Shown here: in pieces, positions 6,946 to 13,570 of the stretch
Position numbering within the stretch: position 1 is the first letter of the stretch
Layout: the number at the start of each line of letters is the position of its first letter
Assembly (NCBI GenBank): GCA_038320885.1
Contig: JBBQER010000073.1
Location: 1 to 21,572 of the forward strand
Length of the DNA: 21,572 bases
Direction: 5' to 3'
Source of the DNA: JBBQER01 sp038320885
Lineage (GTDB): Bacteria; Actinomycetota; Acidimicrobiia; IMCC26256; PALSA-610
The notes under the pieces: model-generated
Database searches by the model: none
What the model was told of the DNA's origin: nothing
The model's input: the letters and a program-made list of their open reading frames with translations, nothing else
Program-made: the position numbers and the translations under genes

Positions 6946-8640
6946 GTGGACGACAAACGAAGCACGCTCGCCGACGCCGTCGCCGCTCACGTGCGAGCGG
7001 GCGATGTGCTGCATCCCGTGGTCGGGCACGCGCGCTGGACGTCAGCGAACCGCGAGGTCGTGCGCCAGTGGTGGGGCCGGGACCCCGGTTTCACGCTCGT
7101 CATGCTGTCGCTGTCGAGCCTGGGCGCCCTGTTCTTTCGTGGCGGCCTGGTCCGCAAGGTGATCACGGGTTACTCGGGTGACACCTTCCCGAACTTCACT
7201 CCCAACCCGATATTCGCCGGTGCGTACGAGCGCGGCGAGGTGGAAGTCGAGCACTGGTCGTTTCTCGCGTTCTCCCAGCGTTTGGAGGCGGCGGCCCGCG
7301 GGCTTCCCGCGATCGTCACCCGCTCGATCGCCGGATCGTCAATGGAGGCCAACGCCGACTACGCGCGCGTCGAGAGCCCGTTCGGCGAGATCGGTCTGCT
7401 GTCACCGCTGCAACCCGACGTGGCATTGCTGCACGCGCCGATCGCCGATCGGGCCGGCAATGTCGCGCTCCACCCGCCACTGCTCGAAGGCGTGTGGGGC
7501 GCGCTCGGCGCACGTCGCGGCGCGATCGTGACCGTCGAGCGGATCGTGGACGATCTCCGGCCCTGGTCGCATCTCGTGCGAATTCCCGCGCATCGCGTGC
7601 TCGCAGTGGTGGAGTGCCCCATGGGCGCGCACCCGGGCGGTTGTTACGCCGGCTCGATGCCCGTGGCGGGCTACGGCGAGGACTACGACTTCTGGGTCGA
7701 GGCGCGCGCCGCGACCCGCCGCGACGACTACGACGAGTGGATCCGAGATTGGGTGCTCGACGTGGAGACCCAGGAGCAGTGGCTCGACCGGGTCGGCTCC
7801 GGGCGGCTGAGCGCGTTGCACGCGAAGGCCGCGCCCGGCTCCTGGCGCACCGACGTGCAGGAGTTTCCCGCGGACCTCGAGGCCCCGGTCAATGCATGGG
7901 AACGGGCGGCGGTGTGGGGTGCGCGCTACCTCGCGGATCGCGTGGTCGCGCTCGATGCCGACGCGGTGCTCGCCGGCGCGGGCGTGGCGAACCTCTCCGC
8001 CTGGCTCGGCGTACAGCTGGCGCGCGATGCCGGCGCCGGCGTCCAGCTCACGGCTGAGATCGGGCTCTGGGGCTACGAAGCCAAGCCGGCCGATCCGTTC
8101 GTGCTCAACCATCGCAACTTCCCGACGGCCATGATGCTCGGCGACGCGCAGCTGGTGCTCGGCGCGCTGGTCGGCGGCGCGGGTACGACGACGATCGGCT
8201 GTCTCGGAGGCGCGCAGATCGATCGCTTCGGCAACGTGAACTCGACGCGCATCGAACCGCGCCCGTTCCTCGTCGGGTCCGGCGGTGGGAACGACGTCGC
8301 GAGCACCGCCACCGAGAACGTGGTTGTGGCCACGCTCACGCCACAGCGCACGCCGGCCGATTGCTCGTACATCACGTCTCCCGGGCGCGCGGTGCGCGCG
8401 CTCGTGACCGATCTCGGACTCCTCGAGAAGCAGGGGGACCTCGCGACGTCGGAGCTCGTGCTCACCGCGGTGCCCGCAGGCGACACGCCGATCACCGATC
8501 GCATCGCCGCCGCGCGCGCCGCGTGCGGCTGGGAGCTCGACGTCGTTGCGGAGGTTGGTGAGCTCCCCGCGCCGACCGCGGACGAGGTCGGCGCGCTCCG
8601 CCGATGGGATCCCCGGGGCTGGTTCCTGCGCGCGCGATGA
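6946..8640 (+). CDS. Fused class I CoA-transferase family protein (IpdA/GctA-like plus IpdB/GctB-like domains)
   Basis: The 564-residue chain carries two CoA-transferase domains normally encoded by separate genes. The alpha-like half (about 1-290) has GLVRKVITGYSGDTFPNF, NPIFAGAYERGEVEVEHWSF and GAIVTVERIVDDL. The beta-like half (about 315-564) has a short hydrophobic strand VLAGAGVANLSAWL, AEIGLWGY with E371 at the E-x-G place where the transferase glutamate lies, then GNVNSTRI and GSGGGND (445-451). Glutaconate CoA-transferase moves CoA between acids; the related steroid enzyme IpdAB opens the last ring of a CoA-linked intermediate hydrolytically. Which activity applies is undecided. The start is GTG 6946, six bases after a TACGTT -10 box; the frame stays open upstream to 6037 but that stretch is antisense to the TetR and F420-oxidoreductase genes and looks non-coding. 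It is divergent from the TetR gene. Confidence 0.87.
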   Translation: MDDKRSTLADAVAAHVRAGDVLHPVVGHARWTSANREVVRQWWGRDPGFTLVMLSLSSLGALFFRGGLVRKVITGYSGDTFPNFTPNPIFAGAYERGEVEVEHWSFLAFSQRLEAAARGLPAIVTRSIAGSSMEANADYARVESPFGEIGLLSPLQPDVALLHAPIADRAGNVALHPPLLEGVWGALGARRGAIVTVERIVDDLRPWSHLVRIPAHRVLAVVECPMGAHPGGCYAGSMPVAGYGEDYDFWVEARAATRRDDYDEWIRDWVLDVETQEQWLDRVGSGRLSALHAKAAPGSWRTDVQEFPADLEAPVNAWERAAVWGARYLADRVVALDADAVLAGAGVANLSAWLGVQLARDAGAGVQLTAEIGLWGYEAKPADPFVLNHRNFPTAMMLGDAQLVLGALVGGAGTTTIGCLGGAQIDRFGNVNSTRIEPRPFLVGSGGGNDVASTATENVVVATLTPQRTPADCSYITSPGRAVRALVTDLGLLEKQGDLATSELVLTAVPAGDTPITDRIAAARAACGWELDVVAEVGELPAPTADEVGALRRWDPRGWFLRAR

Positions 8641-8694
8641 GTTGTGCAGGCGCCGGCAGTCTGTACGCGTAGAACCGGTCGGAAGGACCACACG

Positions 8695-9162
8695 ATGGCT
8701 GACGAAACCGCGAGCGCGGCGGCCGCGATGCAGCGGTTGGACGTCTTGATCTGTGAGTGGAGTGTCGAGGCGATATTCCCGCAGGGCCCCCAGTCGGCCG
8801 TACGGGGAAAGACCGTGTTCGAGTGGGAGCTGGGTCGAACGTTCGTCTCCCAACGCTCGACGGTCGACATCCCGGAGGCCCCGGACGCCTTTGCGCTCAT
8901 CGCACCCACTGGGGACGGAAACGCCTACACCCAGCACTACTTCGACTCCCGTGGGGTCGTCCGCGTCTACGCGATGACGTTCGAAGGCCGAGTCTGGACG
9001 CTCGCGCGGGAGACTCCCGACTTCACGCCGTTGGACTTCTCGCAGCGGTTCGTCGGCACGCTCAGCGCCGACGGCAGCACGATCGAGGCTCGGTGGGAAG
9101 CATGCGAGCACGGGTCGACCTGGCGACTCGACTTCGACCTCGTCTACACCAAGGTCGGGTGA
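8695..9162 (+). CDS. Conserved protein of unknown function (DUF1579-like beta-barrel)
   Basis: A 155-residue soluble protein from ATG 8695, preceded by a good Shine-Dalgarno (GGAAGGA, about 9 bases upstream); an upstream in-frame ATG at 8644 is disfavoured for that reason. Visible features are MQRLDVLICEWSVEA near the N-terminus, FEWELGRTFVSQRS, QHYFDSRGVVRVYAMTF, FSQRFVGTLSADGSTIEARWE, and a final strand WRLDFDLVYTKV. The repeated strand-turn pattern with aromatic ends resembles small antiparallel beta-barrels such as DUF1579 and similar proteins common in actinobacteria. No catalytic motif is evident. It follows the fused CoA-transferase gene by 54 bases and may be cotranscribed. Its 3' end overlaps the truncated glycosyltransferase reading frame on the other strand by 19 bases. 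Confidence 0.82.
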   Translation: MADETASAAAAMQRLDVLICEWSVEAIFPQGPQSAVRGKTVFEWELGRTFVSQRSTVDIPEAPDAFALIAPTGDGNAYTQHYFDSRGVVRVYAMTFEGRVWTLARETPDFTPLDFSQRFVGTLSADGSTIEARWEACEHGSTWRLDFDLVYTKVG

Positions 9163-9443
9163 CTCAGCGCGCAACGAAGGCCGACCAGCGCGGCGCCGGT
9201 GAGTGTCAACGGCCACGCGGGCGGGTGCGGAGGGCCGGCGACGGTCCGGCCGTGGAGCGCGTACGGCCCGGGAAAGATGAAGCCCTTGCCGTCGGCGACC
9301 AGCGACGCGACCGCGTGGCAGTAGCGACCGTCGCCGCCGACCTTTCCGCTCGCGACCATGACGTAGAGCGTCCGCATCAGCAGACCGAAGAACGCGATGA
9401 ACCCCAGGCCGAACCGGAAGCGGTCGGATGTGCGGTCGGTCAC
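9144..9443 (-). pseudogene. N-terminal remnant of a family-39-type glycosyltransferase (GT-C membrane protein)
   Basis: A 99-codon frame starts at GTG 9443, overlapping the aminotransferase stop as GTGA, an arrangement typical of real translational coupling. The product reads as the start of a polytopic GT-C enzyme: RFGLGFIAFFGLLMRTLYVMV (a first membrane helix), then GGDGRYCHAVASLVADGKGF with the acidic residue of the first outer loop, then AGPPHPPAWPLTL with the HPP motif that precedes helix two. Full members of this lipid-linked-sugar family usually exceed 400 residues with about 10 membrane helices; here the frame ends at a TAG at 9144-9146. It runs into the 3' end of the oppositely oriented unknown gene, and no further glycosyltransferase sequence follows. 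I therefore call it a truncated pseudogene. A short expressed membrane peptide remains possible. Confidence 0.65.
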
Positions 9444-10696
9444 GACGTCGCGGCGAGCGCTTTGTCGAAGGCGGCTATCGCGTCGTCGATGTGCTGTTCG
9501 CTCACGACGAGCGGAGGCATGAAGCGGACGACGTTGCCGTCGGCACCGCACGACATCAACACCAGGTGGTTCTCGCGCAGGCAGTGCTCCATCACCGCCG
9601 CGGTTCGCGCGGCATCCGGCGATCCGTCCGCATGCGTGAGCTCGGCCGCGACCATGAGACCGAGGCCGCGCACGTCGCCGACGCCGCGGTGGCGCGACTG
9701 GAGCGCGCGCAGGCCCTCCATGAGCTGCAGGCCGCGCGCCGAGGATCGCGCGATGAGCTGCTCGTCGAGGATCACGTCGATCGTCGCGAGCGCAGCCGCA
9801 CAACCGATGGGGTTGGCGCCGTAGGTTCCGCCGTGCGCACCTCGGCCCCAGCGCGCCATCAGATCGGCGCGCGCGCCGATTGCCGAGATCGGGAACCCCG
9901 ATGCGATCCCCTTGGCCATCACCATGATGTCGGGCTGCACACCCGAGTGCTCGACCCCGAACATGCGCCCGGTGCGGGCGAATCCGGTCTGCACCTCGTC
10001 GGCGACGAACAAGATGCCGTGCTCGGCGCAGATCTCACGCGCGCCGCGCATGTACGCGGGGGCCGCGGGAAGGTATCCGCCCTCGCCGAGCACGGGCTCG
10101 ATCACGAACGCCGCGGTTTCGGAGGGTGCGGTCTGAGTGGTGAGCAGCCGGCGCAGATCGGCCAGGGCGCGTTCGACCGCGGTCGCCTCGTCGACCTTCC
10201 ACGCGAACGGTCGCGGGAACGACGTGACGAAGACCCCGGCCGGGAGCGGCTGGTATCCGGCGCGAACGCCGACCTTCGACGTCGTCATCGCCATCGTGAG
10301 ATACGTGCGGCCGTGGAAGCCACCCTGCACGACGATGACATTGGGGCGCCCGGTGGCGTGGCGCGCGAGCTTCACCGCGGCTTCGGTCGCCTCCGCCCCG
10401 GAGTTGGAGAAGAAGAAGGTGTCGATACGCGTCGGCGTGATCTGCGCCAGGCGCGTCGCCAGCTCCTCGGGCAGCGGATTGCGGTAGGCGTTGGCCTGCG
10501 CATGGATGAACCGGCCGGCCTGCTGTGCGATCGCATCGACGACGCGGGGATGGCAATGCCCGGTGCTCGCGACCGCGATGCCCGCGGTGAAGTCGAGGTA
10601 CTCCTCGCCGTCGACGGTCGTGACCGTGCAGCCCGAGCCGGAGACGACCTCGAGATCGGTGGTGCGGAACCACACGTCACTCAGATGCGAACTCAT
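9440..10696 (-). CDS. Class III PLP-dependent aminotransferase (4-aminobutyrate aminotransferase-like)
   Basis: Transfers an omega-amino group to a 2-oxo acid using pyridoxal phosphate. The 418-residue chain has the full fold-type I landmarks: DFTAGIAVASTGHCHP (35-50), the PLP phosphate-binding SNSGAEATEAAVKLAR (97-112), FHGRT, FVIEPVLGEGGY (197-208), D233 in FVADEVQTGFARTGRMF, and the Schiff-base lysine K262 in MVMAKGIASGFP. GTYGANPIGCAAALA lies in the C-terminal half. It most resembles GABA and ornithine/acetylornithine-type enzymes; the natural amine is not decidable. ATG 10696 has GAGGGG about six bases upstream. The gene follows the lipid-transfer thiolase by 39 bases on the same strand and is coupled to the glycosyltransferase remnant. 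Its place among acyl-CoA genes could mean removal of an amino group before CoA activation, but that is a guess. Confidence 0.93.
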   Translation of the reverse strand: MSSHLSDVWFRTTDLEVVSGSGCTVTTVDGEEYLDFTAGIAVASTGHCHPRVVDAIAQQAGRFIHAQANAYRNPLPEELATRLAQITPTRIDTFFFSNSGAEATEAAVKLARHATGRPNVIVVQGGFHGRTYLTMAMTTSKVGVRAGYQPLPAGVFVTSFPRPFAWKVDEATAVERALADLRRLLTTQTAPSETAAFVIEPVLGEGGYLPAAPAYMRGAREICAEHGILFVADEVQTGFARTGRMFGVEHSGVQPDIMVMAKGIASGFPISAIGARADLMARWGRGAHGGTYGANPIGCAAALATIDVILDEQLIARSSARGLQLMEGLRALQSRHRGVGDVRGLGLMVAAELTHADGSPDAARTAAVMEHCLRENHLVLMSCGADGNVVRFMPPLVVSEQHIDDAIAAFDKALAATS

Positions 10697-10735
10697 GCCG
10701 TTCCCCTCATCCTCGCCGTTCCCGGCAAACTCGTC

Positions 10736-11863
10736 TCAGCGCTTGACGATCACGCAGCACGCATTCGCGCCGCGCCCGACGGTATGGGCCAGACCGACCC
10801 GCGCGCCCGCAACCTGGCGCGGACCGGCTTCGCCGCGCAATTGATGCACCAGCTCGATGACCTGACCGAGTGCCGACGCGCCCAGCGGCTCGCCCTTGGA
10901 GAGGAGGCCGCCGCTGGGATTGACCGGCCGGGCGCCGCCGAGGCGCGTCGTGCCGTCGGCGAGCAGCTTCGCCTGATCGCCCGGTTCGCAGAGCCCGAGC
11001 TCTTGATACGCGAGCAGCTCGCGAGCCGCGTCGGTGTCCTGGCACTCGACCACGTCGATGTCGGTGGGCCCGAGGCCGGCCTCCTCGTACGCGTCGTGCG
11101 CCGCGAGCGCCGAGGGCGGCGTGATCCCGGTGTCGTCGATGCCCGAAAGTGGTGTGGCCTCACCGAGCACGCTGCCGGGGAGGTGTGAACGCAACCGTGC
11201 CGCCGCGAGCGTCACGACCGGTTCGCCCGACCCTGGGGAGCGGCGCAGGACGATCGCCGCCGCGCCTTCGTTCGGTGAGCACAACATCCACAGGTGCAAG
11301 GGCTCGCACACGACGCGAGATTCGAGCACCTGCTCACGGGTGACCTCCTTGCGGAACATGGCGTTGGGATTGTCCACTCCGTTGCGCCGGTTCTTCACCA
11401 CGACGTCGGCGAGGTGCTCTTTCGTGAGCCCGGCTTCCCGCAGCAGGCGCTGGGCGCGTAGCGCGAAGTACGCGGGGGTCGCCGCGAGCCCGGCTTCCTC
11501 GCGCCAGGGCTCGAAGAACGACGAGCGGATGATGCCCTTGGGCATCTTCTCGACGCCGAACACCAGCACGCACTCGTACTGACCGGCGCGGATTGCGCCG
11601 GCCGCGAGTTGCAGCGCAGCGCCACCGCTCGCGCAGCCCGCCTCCACGTCGACGATCGGCATCCCCGTGCGCGCGAGCGCGCCCAACACCTTGTGCCCCG
11701 ACGCGACCCCGCCGTACGCGGTGCCGCAGAACGCGGCGTCGAACGTGGGATCGCCGGCTTCCGCCAGCGCGGCCCGTACGGCATGCACGCCCATCTCGGT
11801 GTTGGAAACACCGTCGAACCGGCCGAACGGATGGATCCCGACCCCGGCGATCTCGACATTCAT
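10736..11863 (-). CDS. Thiolase-superfamily lipid-transfer (Ltp-type) protein, candidate acyl-CoA retro-aldolase subunit
   Basis: A 375-residue thiolase-fold protein of the SCP-x/Ltp group. Mycobacterial Ltp2, the best-known relative, pairs with a DUF35 protein and cleaves 3-hydroxyacyl-CoA by a retro-aldol reaction in sterol side-chain breakdown. Visible: the nucleophile-type cysteine C77 in VEAGCASGGAALQLA, CSPNEGAAAIVL, VECQDTDAARELLAYQELGL at the position of the thiolase H-N-A-F loop, NPSGGLLSKGEPLGASALGQ (315-334), and QLRGEAGPRQV. The classical GHP motif is GEP here: E325 replaces the catalytic histidine. C369 and C370 lie near the end. A strong GGAGG sits 9-10 bases before ATG 11863. 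The upstream neighbour is the DUF35 gene, as expected for such a pair. Thiolysis is unlikely given the motif changes; aldol cleavage is the favoured inference. Confidence 0.87.
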   Translation of the reverse strand: MNVEIAGVGIHPFGRFDGVSNTEMGVHAVRAALAEAGDPTFDAAFCGTAYGGVASGHKVLGALARTGMPIVDVEAGCASGGAALQLAAGAIRAGQYECVLVFGVEKMPKGIIRSSFFEPWREEAGLAATPAYFALRAQRLLREAGLTKEHLADVVVKNRRNGVDNPNAMFRKEVTREQVLESRVVCEPLHLWMLCSPNEGAAAIVLRRSPGSGEPVVTLAAARLRSHLPGSVLGEATPLSGIDDTGITPPSALAAHDAYEEAGLGPTDIDVVECQDTDAARELLAYQELGLCEPGDQAKLLADGTTRLGGARPVNPSGGLLSKGEPLGASALGQVIELVHQLRGEAGPRQVAGARVGLAHTVGRGANACCVIVKR

Positions 11864-11945
11864 GCGGCTGCGACCTCCGGCCCTCGATCACAAAGTGCAT
11901 TCGGAGCACCGTCCGGGCCTCCGGTCTGCGCCCGGCTGTTCATCG

Positions 11946-11966
11946 GCCGGGCCTCATGGGCCCGGC
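11946..11966. repeat. Perfect inverted repeat (8-bp stem) over the DUF35 stop codon
   Basis: GCCGGGCC (11946-11953) and GGCCCGGC (11959-11966) form an all-G/C stem around the loop tcatg, which contains the DUF35 stop codon on the minus strand. There is no T-run after it in the transcribed direction, so it is not a classical terminator. It stands at the start of the 90-base gap before the thiolase gene and may affect mRNA stability or readthrough within the operon. In DNA this rich in G and C, chance occurrence is possible. Confidence 0.4.
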
Positions 11967-12352
11967 TCGAATGCCCAGGTCAGGACATCTTCGCCGTTGT
12001 CGCCGGGCAGGGTCTCGGCCACGAGTCGCATCCGTTGTCCCAGCGTGAGCTGCGCGGGATCGGGTTCGGTCAAGCGCGTGATCACGCGCAGCTGCTCGCG
12101 TTCGAGCTCGACCACTCCGAACCCGAACGGCACCGGCCCCGCGTAGCCCGGCGGCGCGGCCGTGACCGCGGTCCAGAGCCACAACGTCGCGTCGCCCGAC
12201 AGCGTGACCCGCTCGATGTCGGTCGCGCCGGTGTAGGGACAGGTGTCGAGGAGCGGAAAGTGATGACGGCCGCTCGTGGGGGAGTAGCCGCCGACGAGCG
12301 CGATCGCACCGTCGTCGGCGAGCTCGAGCAGGCCGTCGGCAATCGCGCGCAC
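11954..12352 (-). CDS. DUF35 OB-fold protein (partner of Ltp-type thiolase)
   Basis: A 132-residue protein with the DUF35 arrangement: an N-terminal helix, a short ribbon segment SGRHHFPLLDTCPYTGATD (27-45), then an OB-fold with TLWLWTAVTAAPPGYAGPVPFGFGVVEL (56-83), QLRVITRLTEPDP and GQRMRLVAETL. DUF35 proteins dock on thiolase-fold partners and, in the Ltp2 aldolase system, are required for activity and acyl-CoA binding. The usual rubredoxin-like zinc ribbon has four cysteines; here only C38 remains, next to H30 and H31, so a normal zinc site is unlikely. The GTG start at 12352 follows the CaiB stop directly (TGAGTG), implying translational coupling. Downstream, after 90 bases, is the cognate-looking thiolase gene. 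Confidence 0.85.
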   Translation of the reverse strand: MRAIADGLLELADDGAIALVGGYSPTSGRHHFPLLDTCPYTGATDIERVTLSGDATLWLWTAVTAAPPGYAGPVPFGFGVVELEREQLRVITRLTEPDPAQLTLGQRMRLVAETLPGDNGEDVLTWAFEPGP

Positions 12353-13570
12353 TCAGATCACGCCCGCGTTCGCGAGCCCGTCGAGCTCGGTGTCGGACAG
12401 GTCGAGGAGATCGTGCAGCACCGCGCGTGTGTGCTCACCGAGCCGGGGCGCGCCGTCGGGCGCAACCGGCGTCTCGCCCACGCGGCGCGGAAACGGTGCC
12501 TGCTGGCGGATCGGGCCGATGACGGGATCGTCGACGGTCACGAGATCCGCCCGCTCGATCATGTGCGGATCGGCGAAGATGTCGGCCGCGGTGTACGCGG
12601 TCGCGACCGGAACGTCGCACGCGACGCAGCGCTCCTCGATCAACCGGGCGTCGAGGGTGGTTGTCCATTGCGCGACGATGCCGTTGATCAGGTCCCCGTT
12701 CGCGGCGCGATCGGCCAGCTTCGTGAAGCGAGGATCGTCGAGCAGGTCGAGCCGTTCCATCGCCTTGCACAGCCGCGAGAAGTTCGCGTCGGACCCGGCC
12801 ACGATGCACACGTACTTCCCGTCTCGGGTCGGGTAGTTGTCGAGCGGAGCGGAGTTGGCCAGGCGATTGCCCTCGCGCTCGCGCACGATGCCGAGCCGGT
12901 CGTACGCCGCGAGCGTCCACTCGAGGATGCGCAGCGCCGCGCCGTAGAGCGCGGCGTCGATGACGACGCCACCGCCGCTGCGCGTGTCGCGGGCGTACAG
13001 CGCGCTGACCGCGGCCTGGGCCGCGAACACGCCGGTGAGGTAGTCGGAGATCGTCACGCCCACTCGCACCGGTGGGCGGTCGGGGTATCCGGTGAGATGC
13101 AGTAAGCCGCCGTAGCCGATGCCGACGCGGTCGAGACCCGGGCGAGGAGAGTACGGACCGTCCTGGCCGAACATGGAGATGCGCACGGTCACGAGGCGCG
13201 GATCGAGATCGTTGGGTCCGACGTTCCATTGCTCGAGCGTGCCGGGCCGGAAGTTCTCGACCACCACATCGGAGGTCGCGGCGAGCCGGCGGAGCAGGTC
13301 TTGCCCGTCGGGCGTGCGCAGGTCGAGCGTGACGCTCTTGCGCCCGCGACCTTCCACCGCCCAGAACAGCGAGTACCGACCGGCACCGCTTTCGCCGTCT
13401 TCGGGATCGGTCTCGACGAAGGGGCCGATCTCGCGCATGAAGTCGCCGCCACGCGGCTGCTCGATCTTGATGACCTCCGCGCCTTGCTCGCCGAGGAGTC
13501 CGGCACAGAACGGCGCGGCGATACGGGTGCCGAGGTCGAGCACGCGCAGGCCCGCGAGCGGACCGGTCAA
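12353..13570 (-). CDS. CaiB/BaiF (class III) CoA-transferase
   Basis: Transfers CoA between carboxylic acids and so can activate a substrate without ATP. With the TTG start at 13570 the protein has 405 residues, the normal family length. It opens with the characteristic GPLAGLRVLDLGTRIAAPFC, has GEQGAEVIKIEQPRGGD (27-43), LDLRTPDGQDLLRRLAATSDVVVENFRPG (82-110), and RVGVTISDYLTG, in which D176 is the expected acyl-anhydride aspartate. The C-terminal domain has DNYPTRDGKYVCI and IFADPHMIERADLV. The TTG overlaps the crotonase TGA as TTGA, with AGGGGAAG just before it. The frame stays open to 14038 but that extension lies antisense-like within the crotonase gene and lacks family similarity. Substrates in this family vary widely (carnitine, bile acids, oxalate, mesaconate and others); here it is unknown. 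Confidence 0.92.
   Translation of the reverse strand: MTGPLAGLRVLDLGTRIAAPFCAGLLGEQGAEVIKIEQPRGGDFMREIGPFVETDPEDGESGAGRYSLFWAVEGRGRKSVTLDLRTPDGQDLLRRLAATSDVVVENFRPGTLEQWNVGPNDLDPRLVTVRISMFGQDGPYSPRPGLDRVGIGYGGLLHLTGYPDRPPVRVGVTISDYLTGVFAAQAAVSALYARDTRSGGGVVIDAALYGAALRILEWTLAAYDRLGIVREREGNRLANSAPLDNYPTRDGKYVCIVAGSDANFSRLCKAMERLDLLDDPRFTKLADRAANGDLINGIVAQWTTTLDARLIEERCVACDVPVATAYTAADIFADPHMIERADLVTVDDPVIGPIRQQAPFPRRVGETPVAPDGAPRLGEHTRAVLHDLLDLSDTELDGLANAGVI

Noticed and set aside
7402..9216. Long open frame (over 600 codons) antisense to the CoA-transferase and the unknown gene
   Set aside because: Composition is rich in Arg, Gly, Asp and His with no recognisable motif, typical of the opposite strand of a high-GC gene; the plus-strand proteins carry clear family motifs.
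9428..11188. Long plus-strand open frame across the aminotransferase and lipid-transfer thiolase
   Set aside because: Antisense shadow in GC-rich sequence; the minus-strand products have intact catalytic motifs and ribosome sites.
11609..13105. Plus-strand open frame of about 500 codons over the thiolase, DUF35 and CaiB genes
   Set aside because: Spans three well-supported minus-strand genes and shows no domain signature.
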